A stretch of 64,000 nt of DNA from Comamonas phosphati (GCF_014637085.1 NZ_BMEU01000010.1:1-64000), one strand, 5' to 3'; positions 25,433-35,603 are shown, counted from the first letter of the stretch. Notes: generated by a model not told the origin, from the letters alone. Made by a program: numbers and translations.

Positions 25433-25557
25433 TCCATGGCGCTGCACCACCCACGGCCCACGAAACTGGCGCGGTCCAAGCGCGGGACGGCCAGCAAGGG
25501 CCGCCCCGCAGCAAAGGCCGTCGTCCCCCTGGGGAAGACGCGCAGCGGCTCAGGGGG
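25433..25557 (+). repeat. Dispersed ~120-bp intergenic repeat, copy B
   Basis: Occupies the gap between livG and livF, in the same orientation as copy A and nearly identical in the core. Shared landmarks are CATGGCGCTGC at the left, AACTGGCG, a GCGGGACGGCCAGCAAGGG block, the CCCCCTGGGG hairpin and GGCTCAGGGGG at the right. Confidence 0.85.
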
Positions 25558-25563
25558 AGCATG

Positions 25564-26346
25564 TCAATGCCCCCCCTGCAGCTGGCCTTCGGTCGTGCCC
25601 ATGTACGCTTCCATGACCTGCGGATTGTTCGAGACTTCTTCGTAAGCCCCTTCGGCCAGCACCGCGCCGCGCTGCAGCACCGTGATGCGGTCGGCGATGG
25701 TGGAGATGACCTTCATGTTGTGCTCCACCATCAGGATGGTGCGGCCGGCCGAGACCTTCTTGATCAGCTGCGTCACGCGGTCCACGTCCTCGTGACCCAT
25801 GCCCTGTGTGGGCTCGTCCAGCAGCATGAGTTCGGGCTCCATGGCCAGCGTGGTGGCGATCTCCAGCGCGCGCTTGCGGCCGTAGGGCAGGTTGACGGTG
25901 ACTTCATCGGCCAGGTCCTGCAGACCCACTTCCGTCAGCAGCTCCATGGCGCGGTCGTTGAGCTGGCCCAGCGTCTTTTCGCTGCTCCAGAAGTGAAAAG
26001 CCGTGCCCAGCTTGCGCTGCAGGCCTATGCGCACGTTCTCCAGCAGCGTGGAGTGCGGGAACACGGCCGAGATCTGGAAGGATCGGATCACGCCGCGGCG
26101 CGCGATCTGGGCCGGGGCTTCACGCGTGATGTCCGTGCCGTTGAACAGGATGCTGCCCGAGGTCGGCTCCAGGAATTTGGTCAGCAGGTTGAAGCAGGTG
26201 GTCTTGCCCGCGCCATTGGGGCCGATCAGCGCGTGAATGGAGCCGCGGCGCACAGCCAGGTCGACCTTGCTGACAGCCGTAAAGCCCTTGAACTCTTTGG
26301 TGAGGTGATGGGTTTGGAGAATCAGTTCGCTCATCGGTGTGCTCAT
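25564..26346 (-). CDS. livG: Liv-type ABC ATPase LivG
   Basis: A 260-residue ATPase with Walker A GPNGAGKTT (K48), the signature written LPYGRKRALEIA and Walker B LMLLDEPTQGMG. It is the first gene of the operon and the canonical partner of LivF. Three possible starts exist (GTG 26352, ATG 26346, ATG 26334) with no clear ribosome site; ATG 26346 is a compromise. Confidence 0.93.
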   Translation of the reverse strand: MSTPMSELILQTHHLTKEFKGFTAVSKVDLAVRRGSIHALIGPNGAGKTTCFNLLTKFLEPTSGSILFNGTDITREAPAQIARRGVIRSFQISAVFPHSTLLENVRIGLQRKLGTAFHFWSSEKTLGQLNDRAMELLTEVGLQDLADEVTVNLPYGRKRALEIATTLAMEPELMLLDEPTQGMGHEDVDRVTQLIKKVSAGRTILMVEHNMKVISTIADRITVLQRGAVLAEGAYEEVSNNPQVMEAYMGTTEGQLQGGH

Positions 26347-26994
26347 GGACACACGCTTGGTGCGTCAAGGCCTCAGATCGTGAAAGCCGCCAGAAAGCTG
26401 GTCCGCATGGGCATCGCCCGCGCAGCCAGTCCACTGTGTGGCATCTTGGCCCCGCGCGCCGCAAGGCCGCAGCGGGAAAATCCTAGGGTCGTGGCCATTT
26501 CAGGATGCAGGCGGCACCATGTTTTCCCTAGGTTTGCTGCTATGGCTTATCTAGCAGAGAAGCATCCGCTCACACACACAGGTGAAAGCAAGCACGGCAT
26601 GGGCCCTGCACGCATGCGGGGGCAGCGGCTGTCAAAATTCCGACACATCCTGCCCCGTCGCCTGCAAGGCGCGCCTTCACGCTATCAATAAATGAGCAAC
26701 CGACAACGTATCAGGTGCGCGCTTCAAGCCAAACCCGGATACGGGAAACCCTGGGATGGCAATACCCCCTGCCAAGCCCAGGGCCACTGGCAAACCAACG
26801 CAAAATGTGCTTGACTTTGTCGCCCATGACTCAAAAGACGACAAAGAAAAAAGGAATGCTATCGATAAGGAAGCTGACTACGAAAAAATCCGGAGCTTCC
26901 GAATATTTTCTCAACCAAAACGCATTAGATTCAAGCACCTGATGCTATTGGATTCAGAGCAAATCGAAGTCTGGCATGCAGCCCAAGCCAGGGC
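26347..26994. other. Gap upstream of livG with an AT-rich block
   Basis: The left 300 bases are of ordinary composition and should hold the livG promoter, though none stands out. From about 26690 to 26990 the base composition drops sharply in GC, unlike anything else in the window. An 81-codon frame (26756-27001) crosses that block; it codes for a Lys/Asp-rich chain with no family I recognise, has no ribosome site, and ends a few bases inside the neighbouring DUF1178 gene on the other strand. It may be a gene remnant or foreign insertion. Confidence 0.4.
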
Positions 26995-27483
26995 CTATTG
27001 AAGCGTGCCGCTTCCGCCTTCGGGCAGGGCCAGGGGAATCACGCCTATGCCCTCTTCCACCAGCTCCCTGGCTTGCTTGGGGCTGGCCTGCCCGCGGATG
27101 GCGCGCTCGTCGATCTCGCCATAGTGCATGCGGCGGACTTCATCGGCGAAGCGGTCGCCCACGTTCTCGGTGCTGGCCGCCACCTTGCGCGACCACTGCA
27201 TCCAGGCGGCCTGCATGGCCTGCAGCTGCTCGCCGGCCTGGGGACTGGGTTCGGGGGCCGGCTGCGGCGCGGAAGCGGCGGGAGCCGCCGGCGAGGCCGT
27301 CGGCCGGGGCGGCTGCGCCCCCAGGTTCAGGCGCGGCGCGCTCAGGCGCTTGGCCACGTCGTGGGCGCCGCAAACCGGGCATTGCACCAGCTTGCGCTGC
27401 AGCTGGCTCTGGAAATCATCTTCCGAAGCGAACCAGCCTTCAAATACATGGCCCATGGGGCAATGAAGGTCAAGCACTTTCAT
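26995..27483 (-). CDS. DUF1178 zinc-ribbon protein
   Basis: A 162-residue protein starting MKVLDLHCPMGHVFEGW, with C8 and a second pair in VQCPVCG near 50 that together make a probable zinc ribbon, a Pro/Ala linker, and a C-terminal helical part containing RFADEVRRMHYGE and a RGQAS segment. The family is unknown in function and commonly follows the nuo operon in betaproteobacteria. Start ATG at 27483 is fixed by the conserved N-terminus. Confidence 0.85.
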   Translation of the reverse strand: MKVLDLHCPMGHVFEGWFASEDDFQSQLQRKLVQCPVCGAHDVAKRLSAPRLNLGAQPPRPTASPAAPAASAPQPAPEPSPQAGEQLQAMQAAWMQWSRKVAASTENVGDRFADEVRRMHYGEIDERAIRGQASPKQARELVEEGIGVIPLALPEGGSGTLQ

Positions 27484-27542
27484 GATGGTCTCTCGGGCAA
27501 CGCTAGCGGCGCCTCGCGGCACCAGTATGCGCCTTTAGGCGC

Positions 27543-27848
27543 TCAGCCCCGACGGTGTACCAGATAGCGGTACACGAAGCCCGGGAAAGCCAGGGTCAGG
27601 AACAGCGCGCCCGTGATGGCATAGAACTCCCAGCCCTGGGGAGCGATCTGGCCGGCGCGGCGCTCCAGCAGCAGGGCCTGGCCGCCGACCAGGAAGTACA
27701 GCAGCAGCATTTCCAGCAGACGCGCCCACATGGGTTTGCGCGCCTTGGCGACGGGGCCGAACACGGCCCAGCGCTGGTTGATAAAAGGCAAATTGGCTGC
27801 CACAAGGGCAGCCAGGATCACAAGCCAGATGGAAGCGGTTTGAGACAC
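27543..27848 (-). CDS. DUF2818 small membrane protein
   Basis: A 101-residue membrane protein with three hydrophobic segments; the start VSQTASIWLVILAALVAANLPF matches the conserved beginning of the family, so the GTG at 27848 is used even though the frame extends to 27947. It follows nuoN by 62 bases, beyond a strong hairpin, in the position usual for Burkholderiales. A link to complex I is suggested only by location. Confidence 0.82.
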   Translation of the reverse strand: MSQTASIWLVILAALVAANLPFINQRWAVFGPVAKARKPMWARLLEMLLLYFLVGGQALLLERRAGQIAPQGWEFYAITGALFLTLAFPGFVYRYLVHRRG

Positions 27849-27859
27849 GCTGGGGGCAT

Positions 27860-27901
27860 TCCAAAAACAAAAGTGCAGGCAGCCGGCGAACCGGCTGCCT
27901 G
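27860..27901 (-). terminator. UUCG-loop terminator hairpin after nuoN
   Basis: An 11-bp perfect stem (27876-27886 with 27891-27901) that on the minus strand closes a TTCG tetraloop and is followed by a T-rich run (TTTTG then TTTTTGG). It starts 10 bases past the nuoN stop and ends just before the DUF2818 start, so it should end most nuo transcripts, with partial readthrough into DUF2818. Confidence 0.8.
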
Positions 27902-27910
27902 CCCGGGTCA

Positions 27911-29404
27911 TCAGGAGGCCAGAGCGCGCACGATGGCGTCGGCGCACAGGGCCATCAGGCCGCCCGGCAGGATACCGAGCAGCAGCACCAGCGCACCGTT
28001 GATGGTCAGCACCACGCGCACGTCCAGGGGCGCCGAAACGCTGGTGGCCGTGATGGGTTCGTCAAAATACATGACCTTGACCACGCGCAGGTAGTAGAAG
28101 GCGCCGATCAGCGACATGATCACGGCGAACACGGCCAGGCCGATGTACAGGCTGCTGCCCGAAGCCACCAGTGCCTGCAGCACGGACAGCTTGGCGTAGA
28201 AGCCGACCAGCGGAGGAATACCGGCCATGGAGAACAGGCAGATGGCCATCACGCCGGCGTACAGGGGACTGCGCTGGTTGAGGCCGGCCAGATCGGAGAT
28301 TTCCTCGCTCTCGAAGCCTTCACGGGCCAGCAGCAGGATGATGCCGAAGGAAGCCAGCGCCGTCAGCACGTAGGTCACCACGTAGAACATGGCCGAGCTG
28401 TAGGCGTTCTCCACGGTGGCGGGGTCCACCTTGCCATCCACCACGCCCGACATCAGGCCCAGCAGCACGAAGCCCATCTGGGAGATCGTCGAGTAGGCCA
28501 GCATGCGCTTGAGGTTGGTCTGCTGCAGGCCGGCCAGGTTGCCGACCAGCAGCGAGGCCACGGCCAGCACCATCAGCATCTGCTGCCAGTCGATGGCCAG
28601 CGGCAGCAGGCCGTCCACCAGCAGACGTATGGCCATGGCAAAGGCCGCCAGCTTGGGCGCGCCGCCGAGCAGGACGGTGATCGCCGTGGGAGCGCCCTGG
28701 TACACGTCGGGAACCCACATGTGGAAGGGCACCACGCCCAACTTGAACGCCAGGCCGGCGACCACGAAGACCAGGCCGAAGACCAGCACCTGGTGCTTGA
28801 TCTGGCCGGAGTTGATGGCCTTGAACACTTCGCCGATGTCCAGCGAGCCGGTCGCGCCGTAGAGCATGGACATGCCGTACAGCAGAAAACCCGAGGCCAT
28901 GGCGCCCAGCACGAAGTACTTCATCGCGGCTTCCACCGAGGTGGCATGATCGCGGCGCAGGGCCACCAGGGCGTAGCTGGACAGCGTCAGCAGCTCCAGC
29001 CCCAGGTAGATCACCAGGAAGTGGTTGCCGGAAATCATGATGAACATGCCCAGCAGTGCCAGCATGGCCAGGGTGAACAGCTCACCGCCGCGCAGCATGT
29101 CGCGGTCGCCCGCGTAAGGCCGTGCGTACACCAGGGTGACCATCATGGCTATGGTGGCGAAGCACTTGAGCCAGTTGCCCATGGCGTCGGAAACCACCAT
29201 GTTGCCCCAGCCATAGAAGGTGCTGCCGCTGGTGGCATACATGCCTTGCATCACGGCCACGACCAGCAGGGTCAGCATCGTCAGAACATAGGTGCCCGTG
29301 CGGCGCGCGCTGGTCACGCCCAGGTCCACCAAGGCGATCACGCAGGCCATGACCAGGAGTGTGATCTCCGGGTAGATCGCCAGCCAGCTGAAGTTGTCAA
29401 TCAT
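27911..29404 (-). CDS. nuoN: NADH-quinone oxidoreductase subunit N
   Basis: One of three antiporter-like subunits in the membrane arm of complex I, pumping protons. The 497-residue product is hydrophobic throughout (about 14 helices) and has the family blocks [15 protein letters not shown], with the conserved glutamate, and [20 protein letters not shown] with the central lysine. Last structural gene of the operon; 24 bases after nuoM. Confidence 0.97.
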   Translation of the reverse strand: MIDNFSWLAIYPEITLLVMACVIALVDLGVTSARRTGTYVLTMLTLLVVAVMQGMYATSGSTFYGWGNMVVSDAMGNWLKCFATIAMMVTLVYARPYAGDRDMLRGGELFTLAMLALLGMFIMISGNHFLVIYLGLELLTLSSYALVALRRDHATSVEAAMKYFVLGAMASGFLLYGMSMLYGATGSLDIGEVFKAINSGQIKHQVLVFGLVFVVAGLAFKLGVVPFHMWVPDVYQGAPTAITVLLGGAPKLAAFAMAIRLLVDGLLPLAIDWQQMLMVLAVASLLVGNLAGLQQTNLKRMLAYSTISQMGFVLLGLMSGVVDGKVDPATVENAYSSAMFYVVTYVLTALASFGIILLLAREGFESEEISDLAGLNQRSPLYAGVMAICLFSMAGIPPLVGFYAKLSVLQALVASGSSLYIGLAVFAVIMSLIGAFYYLRVVKVMYFDEPITATSVSAPLDVRVVLTINGALVLLLGILPGGLMALCADAIVRALAS

Positions 29405-29428
29405 CTTGAGTCTCTCGTTTCAGTCTGG

Positions 29429-30904
29429 TCAGTGGAGCTTGCTCACGGCCACATGCTTGATGAGCTCGGCCACGGACACATCCATCACATCGGTGAAGGG
29501 CTTGGGATACAGGCCCATGGCGAGCACGGCCACGGCCAGCACGCTCATCACCAGGAATTCGCGGCAGCCGATGTCCTTGAGCTCGGCGACATGGTCGTTG
29601 CCCACCGGGCCCAGGTAGACGCGCTTGTACATCCACAGCGTATAGGCCGCGCCGAAGATCAGGGCCGTGGCGGCGCCCAGGCCGATCCAGAAGTTGTAGT
29701 TCACGGCGCCCAGGATCACCATCCACTCGCCCACGAAGCCGGCCGTGGCTGGCAGGCCGCAGTTGGCCATGGAGAACAGCAGGGCAAAAGCCGCGAACTT
29801 GGGCATGGTGTTGACCACGCCGCCGTAGGCCGCGATGTCGCGCGAGTGCACGCGGTCATACAGCACGCCGATGCACAGGAACATGGCGCCCGACACGAAG
29901 CCGTGGGCGATCATCTGCACCAGGCCGCCGGAGATGCCCAGGTTGTTGAACACGAAGAAGCCCAGGGTCACGAAGCCCATGTGCGCCACGGACGAGTAAG
30001 CCACCAGCTTCTTCATGTCCTTCTGCACCAGAGCCACCACACCCACGTAGATCACGGCGATCAGCGACAGCGTGATGATCAGGCCGGACCATTCATGCGC
30101 CGCATCGGGAGCGATGGGCAGCGAAAAACGCAGGAAGCCGTAGGCACCGAGCTTCAGCATGATGGCGGCCAGCACGGCGGAGCCGCCGGTAGGCGCTTCC
30201 ACGTGCACGTCGGGCAGCCAGGTGTGGACCGGGAACATGGGCACCTTCACCGCGAAGGCCGCGAAGAAGGCGAAGAAGATCAGGGTCTGCGCCGTGCCGG
30301 ACAGCGGCAGCTTGTGCCAGTCCAGGATCTCGAAGCTGCCGCCCGACTGGGTGTACAGATAGATGATGGCCACCAGCGTGAGCAGCGAGCCCAGCAAGGT
30401 GTACAGGAAGAACTTGAAGGCCGCGTAGATGCGGTTCGGTCCACCCCAGATACCGATGATCAGGTACATCGGGATCAGCGTGGCTTCGAAGAACACGTAG
30501 AACAGCATGCCGTCCAGTGCGGCGAACACGCCGACCATCAGGCCCGACAGGATCAGGAACGAGGCCATGTACTGGTTCACGCGCTCGGTGATGTTCTCCC
30601 ACGAGGCGATCACCACGATCACGGTGATGAAAGCCGTCAGCGGCACGAACCACATGGAGATGCCGTCCACGCCCAGGTGGTAGTGGATATTGAAGCGCTC
30701 AATCCACAGCATGTTCTCCACGAACTGCATATTGGCCGTGGTGGTGTCGAAACCGGTCATGACCGGAATCGTCACCGCGAAGCCCAGCAGGGCTCCGAGC
30801 AGGGCCATCCAGCGCACCGCGCCGGCCTGCCCTTCCCGGCCCAGGGCCAGGAGAAAGATGCCGAAGGCGATCGGCACCCAGATAGCAAGACTCAACAATC
30901 CCAT
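29429..30904 (-). CDS. nuoM: NADH-quinone oxidoreductase subunit M
   Basis: Antiporter-like proton-pumping subunit of complex I, 491 residues, about 14 membrane helices. Visible hallmarks are FYVFFEATLIPMYLIIGIWGG with the key glutamate, and KVPMFPVHTWLPDVHVEAPT with the conserved lysine and histidine. Spacing to nuoL is 16 bases. Nothing unusual. Confidence 0.97.
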   Translation of the reverse strand: MGLLSLAIWVPIAFGIFLLALGREGQAGAVRWMALLGALLGFAVTIPVMTGFDTTTANMQFVENMLWIERFNIHYHLGVDGISMWFVPLTAFITVIVVIASWENITERVNQYMASFLILSGLMVGVFAALDGMLFYVFFEATLIPMYLIIGIWGGPNRIYAAFKFFLYTLLGSLLTLVAIIYLYTQSGGSFEILDWHKLPLSGTAQTLIFFAFFAAFAVKVPMFPVHTWLPDVHVEAPTGGSAVLAAIMLKLGAYGFLRFSLPIAPDAAHEWSGLIITLSLIAVIYVGVVALVQKDMKKLVAYSSVAHMGFVTLGFFVFNNLGISGGLVQMIAHGFVSGAMFLCIGVLYDRVHSRDIAAYGGVVNTMPKFAAFALLFSMANCGLPATAGFVGEWMVILGAVNYNFWIGLGAATALIFGAAYTLWMYKRVYLGPVGNDHVAELKDIGCREFLVMSVLAVAVLAMGLYPKPFTDVMDVSVAELIKHVAVSKLH

Positions 30905-30920
30905 TTTTGTTTTTCCCCTA

Positions 30921-32960
30921 CTACTTGTTGAGCCACACGAAGTACGTCATGAGCGCAAAGATGCCCAGGATCATGACCAACGCGTAGTGATAGAGATAGC
31001 CCGACTGCAGGCCGCGCGCCCACTGGCCGAACTTGGCCATGAGCTTCCAGGAGCCGTTCACGATGGCGCCATCGATGATGGCCTGATCGCCGACCTTCCA
31101 GAACAGGGTGCCGAAGGCGCGGGCACCACGGGCGAAGATGTTCTCGTAGACCCAGTCCACGCCGTACTTGCCTTCCAGCACCTGGTACAGGCCGATCTTC
31201 CTGGAGAAGCGCATGATGGCGGCAGGAATCCCGGGCTTGAGCATGTAGAACACATAGGACAGCAGCACGCCGGCCAGGGCCAGCCAGAACGGAGCCGCCG
31301 AGAAGCCGTGCAATGCCATGGGCACCCAGCCGTGGATCTCTTCGGCCAGTTCGGCCATCGCGTGGTGCTTGGCACCGTCGACGAAGATCACGTCCTTGAA
31401 GAAGTCGCCCAGCACCATGGCGTCCAGCGCCATGGCACCGATCACCACCGAGGGAATGGCCAGCAGGATCAGCGGCACGGTCACGACGGCAGGCGACTCA
31501 TGGGGCTTGGCATCGTGGCCATGGCCGTGGTGGTCGTCATGACCATGGTGGTCATCGTGATGCGCGTCGGGGTTCTGGTCGTAGCGCTCCTTGCCGTGGA
31601 AGACGATGAAGTACAGGCGGAAGGAGTAGAAGGCCGTGATGAACACGCCGGCCAGCACGGCGAAGCTGGCAAAGCCGGCGGCAGGCAGGTGCGAGGCGTG
31701 CACCGCTTCGATGATGGCGTCCTTGGAATAGAAGCCCGCGAAGAACGGCGTGCCGATCAGTGCCAGATTGCCCAGCAGGAAGGTGATCCAGGTAATGGGC
31801 ATGTACTTGCGCACGCCGCCCATCCAGCGGATGTCCTGGTTGTGGTGCATGCCCATGATCACCGAGCCGGCACCGAGGAACAGCAGGGCCTTGAAGAAGG
31901 CGTGCGTCATCAGGTGGAACACGGACACGGAGTAGGCGGACACGCCCAGGGCGATGGTCATGTAGCCCAGCTGCGACAGCGTGGAGTACGCGATCACGCG
32001 CTTGATGTCATTCTGGATGATGCCCAGGATACCCATGAACAGCGCCGTGATGGAACCGGTCACCAGCATCAGGTTGAGGGCGGTATCGGACAGCTCGTAC
32101 AGCGGCGACATGCGCGAAACCATGAAGATGCCGGCCGTCACCATGGTGGCGGCGTGGATCAGCGCCGAGATCGGGGTCGGGCCCTCCATGGAGTCAGGCA
32201 GCCAGGCATGCAGCGGGAACTGGGCCGACTTGCCCATGGCGCCGATGAACAGGCAGATGGCCGTCACGGTCACCAGCATCCAGCCCGTGCCGGGCAGCTG
32301 CGTGTTCTGAATCTCGGGCAGCTTGGCGAAGATTTCAGAGTAGTTCAGCGTGCCGGTATAGGCTGCGATCAGGCCGATGCCCAGGATGAAGCCGAAGTCG
32401 CCGACGCGGTTGACCAGGAAGGCCTTCATGTTGGCGAAGATGGCCGATTCCTTCTTGAAGTAGAAGCCGATCAGCAGGTAGGAGACCAGGCCCACGGCTT
32501 CCCAGCCGAAGAACAGCTGTAGCAGGTTGTTGCTCATGACGAGCATCAACATGGAGAAGGTGAACAGCGCGATATAGGAGAAGAAACGGTCGTAGCCGTC
32601 GTCTTCGGCCATGTAGCCGATGGTGTAGATGTGCACCATCAGCGACACGAAGGTCACCACGCACATCATCATGGCCGTCAGGGAGTCGATCAGGAAGCCG
32701 ACCTCCATCTTCAGGCCGCCGACCACCATCCAGGTGTAGATGGTGTCGTTGAACTTGGCGCCGTCGAAGACGACGCTCTGGAACACCAGGGTCGACAGGA
32801 TGAAGGCGACCAGCACGCCCGCAATCGTCAGGGAGCTGCTGCCGGTGCGACCAATCTTGTTGCCGCCGAAGGCGGTGCCCCAGATACCCGCGAGTGCGGA
32901 GCCGGCCAGCGGAGCCAGCGGCACCGCAAGCAGCATGGATGCAGAAAGGGTTTGACTCAT
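30921..32960 (-). CDS. nuoL: NADH-quinone oxidoreductase subunit L
   Basis: Distal antiporter-like subunit of complex I whose C-terminal lateral helix runs along the membrane arm. At 679 residues it is longer than the E. coli protein (613), largely because of a charged loop near 463-490 very rich in His and Asp (repeated DDHHGH). Family blocks FFGWEAVGLVSYLLIGFY and KSAQFPLHAWLPDSMEGPTP are intact. Confidence 0.97.
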   Translation of the reverse strand: MSQTLSASMLLAVPLAPLAGSALAGIWGTAFGGNKIGRTGSSSLTIAGVLVAFILSTLVFQSVVFDGAKFNDTIYTWMVVGGLKMEVGFLIDSLTAMMMCVVTFVSLMVHIYTIGYMAEDDGYDRFFSYIALFTFSMLMLVMSNNLLQLFFGWEAVGLVSYLLIGFYFKKESAIFANMKAFLVNRVGDFGFILGIGLIAAYTGTLNYSEIFAKLPEIQNTQLPGTGWMLVTVTAICLFIGAMGKSAQFPLHAWLPDSMEGPTPISALIHAATMVTAGIFMVSRMSPLYELSDTALNLMLVTGSITALFMGILGIIQNDIKRVIAYSTLSQLGYMTIALGVSAYSVSVFHLMTHAFFKALLFLGAGSVIMGMHHNQDIRWMGGVRKYMPITWITFLLGNLALIGTPFFAGFYSKDAIIEAVHASHLPAAGFASFAVLAGVFITAFYSFRLYFIVFHGKERYDQNPDAHHDDHHGHDDHHGHGHDAKPHESPAVVTVPLILLAIPSVVIGAMALDAMVLGDFFKDVIFVDGAKHHAMAELAEEIHGWVPMALHGFSAAPFWLALAGVLLSYVFYMLKPGIPAAIMRFSRKIGLYQVLEGKYGVDWVYENIFARGARAFGTLFWKVGDQAIIDGAIVNGSWKLMAKFGQWARGLQSGYLYHYALVMILGIFALMTYFVWLNK

Positions 32961-32990
32961 TCTTGAGAACCTTGCAAGTAACGGGCGGAC

Positions 32991-33299
32991 TCAACCCTTG
33001 AGGGCGTTGAGATCTTCCGCATCGATACTGCTCTTGTTACGGAACAGCAGCACCAGGATCGCCAGACCGATGGCCGACTCAGCGGCAGCCACCGTCAGGA
33101 TGAAGAACACGAACACCTGTCCGTTCATGTCGCCCAGATAGCTGGAGAACGCCACGAAGTTCATGTTCACGGCCAGCAGCATCAGCTCGATGGCCATGAG
33201 CAAGACGATCAGGTTCTTGCGGTTCAGAAAGATGCCAACCACGGCGAGCGCGAACAGCATGGCGCCCAGCGTCAGGAAATGGCCCAGAGTCAGCGTCAT
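32991..33299 (-). CDS. nuoK: NADH-quinone oxidoreductase subunit K
   Basis: A 102-residue, three-helix subunit of the complex I membrane arm, homologous to MrpC and ND4L. It keeps the membrane glutamates in [12 protein letters not shown] and [11 protein letters not shown] used in proton transfer. Its start overlaps the nuoJ stop by four bases. Confidence 0.96.
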   Translation of the reverse strand: MTLTLGHFLTLGAMLFALAVVGIFLNRKNLIVLLMAIELMLLAVNMNFVAFSSYLGDMNGQVFVFFILTVAAAESAIGLAILVLLFRNKSSIDAEDLNALKG

Positions 33300-33970
33300 G
33301 CTTTTGTCTCCACGGCAGGCGCCGCGGCTTGCGCGGCAGGTTGTTGCGGGGGCTGCGTGACCGACTGCTTGACCAGCTTGACGCGGTCCTGGGCGCGCAC
33401 GCGGATCTGCTGGGCCGGGTTCACGGCCTTGCTGTCCTTGCGCTTGCGCAGCGTCAGGGCAATCGCGGCAATCATGGCCACCAGCAGGATCACGGCGGCG
33501 ATTTCCACCGGATACAGGTACTTGGTGTACAGCAGCTTGCCCAGCTCCTGGGTGTTGGAATACTGCACGGCCTGGCCTGCGGCATTGACGGCGGTGGCCG
33601 CCACGGCCTTGGACTCTTCGACATCGCCGAAGCCGCCCATCAGCACCATGCCCATTTCAAAGGTAATCAGTGCGCCGACCAGCGCGCCAAACGGGAAATG
33701 CTTCCAGAAGCCGCGGCGCAGTGCATCGATGCGGATGTCCAGCATCATCACCACGAACAGGAACAGCACCATCACGGCGCCCAGGTAGACCAGCACCAGG
33801 GCGATGCCCAGGAATTCGGCCTTCAGCAGCAGCCAGATGGCCGCGGCCTGCGAGAAGGCCAGGATCAGATTGAGCACGGCGTGCACGGGATTGCGCGACG
33901 TGACCACCCGGAAGGCTGCGAACAGCAGCACGGCCGAGAACAAATAGAAAAAACCAGTTTTGGCGTCCAT
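33296..33970 (-). CDS. nuoJ: NADH-quinone oxidoreductase subunit J
   Basis: Five-helix ND6 homologue of the membrane arm, 224 residues; E. coli NuoJ has 184. The conserved segment [18 protein letters not shown], the flexible helix near the quinone site, is present. The extra length is a polar Ala/Gln-rich C-terminal tail of about 35 residues. Coupled by overlap to nuoK. Confidence 0.95.
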   Translation of the reverse strand: MDAKTGFFYLFSAVLLFAAFRVVTSRNPVHAVLNLILAFSQAAAIWLLLKAEFLGIALVLVYLGAVMVLFLFVVMMLDIRIDALRRGFWKHFPFGALVGALITFEMGMVLMGGFGDVEESKAVAATAVNAAGQAVQYSNTQELGKLLYTKYLYPVEIAAVILLVAMIAAIALTLRKRKDSKAVNPAQQIRVRAQDRVKLVKQSVTQPPQQPAAQAAAPAVETKA

Positions 33971-34004
33971 GGATCGAATCTTTTCAAGTGATCAGGGAGC
34001 CGCT

Positions 34005-34514
34005 TCAGCGGTACTTGGCATCGGCTGCCTTGTTGGCGGCAATCTCGGCTTCATAGCGGTCGCCTACGGCCAGGAGCATGTCCTTGGTGAAGTAGAGGTC
34101 ACCGCGCTTTTCGCCGTGATATTCGAAGATGTGCGTCTCCACGATGGAGTCCACCGGGCAGCTTTCCTCGCAGAAGCCGCAGAAGATGCACTTGGTCAGG
34201 TCGATGTCGTAACGCGTGGTGCGGCGCGAACCGTCATCACGAACGTCGGATTCGATGGTGATGGCCATGGCCGGACAGACGGCCTCGCACAGCTTGCAGG
34301 CGATGCAGCGCTCCTCGCCGTTCTCGTAACGGCGCAGGGCGTGCAGGCCACGGAAGCGTGGCGACAGAGGGGTCTTTTCCTCGGGGAACTGCACCGTGAT
34401 CTTGCGACGGAAGGTGTAGCGGCCGGTCAGGGCCATGCCCTTGGCCAGTTCCCAGAGCATGAAGCTCTTGAGGAAGTCTTTGAAGGAAAAAGGAGTTGCA
34501 GCAACCGCAGACAT
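34005..34514 (-). CDS. nuoI: NADH-quinone oxidoreductase subunit I (2 x 4Fe-4S)
   Basis: Peripheral-arm ferredoxin-like subunit that carries clusters N6a and N6b and passes electrons to NuoB. The 169-residue protein has two complete cysteine sets: C70, C73, C76, C80 and C109, C112, C115, C119. An N-terminal amphipathic helix anchors it at the membrane. Twelve bases after nuoH. Confidence 0.97.
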   Translation of the reverse strand: MSAVAATPFSFKDFLKSFMLWELAKGMALTGRYTFRRKITVQFPEEKTPLSPRFRGLHALRRYENGEERCIACKLCEAVCPAMAITIESDVRDDGSRRTTRYDIDLTKCIFCGFCEESCPVDSIVETHIFEYHGEKRGDLYFTKDMLLAVGDRYEAEIAANKAADAKYR

Positions 34515-34526
34515 ACGTACCCCGCT

Positions 34527-35603
34527 TTAGTTCCAGATATTCCAGGGCGAGTACAGCCAGGCACCCACAACGATCAGCCACACCAGCGTGACCGGAATGA
34601 AGATCTTCCAGCCCAGGCGCATGATCTGGTCGTAGCGAAAGCGCGGGAAGGTGGCGCGGATCCAGATGAAGCAGGACACGACCAGGAAGGTCTTGATGGC
34701 CAGCCAGATCCAGCCCGGGATGAAGCCCAGGAAGTCGACCGGAGGCAGCCAGCCGCCCAGGAACATGATCACGGCCAGAATCGACACCAGCCACATGCTG
34801 GCGTATTCGGCCAGGAAGAAGACCGCAAAGCCCATGCCCGAGTACTCGACCATGTGGCCGGCCACGATCTCAGCCTCGCCTTCCACCACGTCGAAGGGGT
34901 GGCGGTTGGTTTCGGCCACGACCGAGATCAGGTAGACGATGAAGATGGGCAGCAGCGGCAGCCAGTTCCAGGACAGGATGCCCACGCCCATGGCGGCGAA
35001 CTGGCCGTGGGCCTGGCTCATCACGATCTGCGAAAGGTTCATGCTGCCCGTGACCATGATGACCACCAGGAAGCAGAAGCCCAGCGCGATTTCGTAGCTG
35101 ACCATCTGCGCCGAGGCGCGCAGCGCGCCCAGGAAGGCGTACTTGGAGTTCGAGGCCCAGCCGGCGATGATCACGCCATAGACTTCGATCGAGGTGATGG
35201 CCATCAGCAGCAGCAGGCCGGCGTTGACGTTGGTCAGCGCCACCTCGGGGCCGAAGGGGATCACCACCCAGGCGGCCAGGGCCGGCATGATGGCCATGAC
35301 GGGGCCCACGTAGAACAGGCCCTTGGCAGCCGCCGTGGGCTGGATCAGTTCCTTGGTCAGCAGCTTCAGGCCGTCGGCCAGAGGCTGCAGCAGGCCCATG
35401 GGGCCCACGCGGTTGGGGCCCAGGCGGATCTGCATGAAACCCAGCAGCTTGCGCTCCCACAGCGTCAGGTAGGCCACGGCCCCCATCAGCGGGGCCACGA
35501 TGGCCACGATGCCCAGCAGAATCCAGATGACGGGCCAGGCCACGTCGGTCCAGAAAGGGGCCGTGGACAAGCCGGCGCCCCAGAGTTGCAATGCGTCGAT
35601 CAT
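34527..35603 (-). CDS. nuoH: NADH-quinone oxidoreductase subunit H
   Basis: ND1 homologue that forms the quinone-binding heel of complex I with NuoB and NuoD. The 358-residue product has about eight helices and the family segments [22 protein letters not shown] and [19 protein letters not shown], the acidic loop facing the quinone cavity. Start overlaps the nuoG stop (ATGA). Confidence 0.97.
   Translation of the reverse strand: MIDALQLWGAGLSTAPFWTDVAWPVIWILLGIVAIVAPLMGAVAYLTLWERKLLGFMQIRLGPNRVGPMGLLQPLADGLKLLTKELIQPTAAAKGLFYVGPVMAIMPALAAWVVIPFGPEVALTNVNAGLLLLMAITSIEVYGVIIAGWASNSKYAFLGALRASAQMVSYEIALGFCFLVVIMVTGSMNLSQIVMSQAHGQFAAMGVGILSWNWLPLLPIFIVYLISVVAETNRHPFDVVEGEAEIVAGHMVEYSGMGFAVFFLAEYASMWLVSILAVIMFLGGWLPPVDFLGFIPGWIWLAIKTFLVVSCFIWIRATFPRFRYDQIMRLGWKIFIPVTLVWLIVVGAWLYSPWNIWN

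Noticed and set aside
26715-26942. 75-codon frame in the AT-rich block
   Set aside because: It overlaps the 81-codon frame in another phase, has no ribosome site and no family-like composition; neither is annotated as a gene.
28721-32522. Long plus-strand frames opposite nuoN, nuoM and nuoL
   Set aside because: They are rich in His, Gln and Glu and mirror membrane-protein codons on the other strand, a known artefact; the nuo genes are certain.
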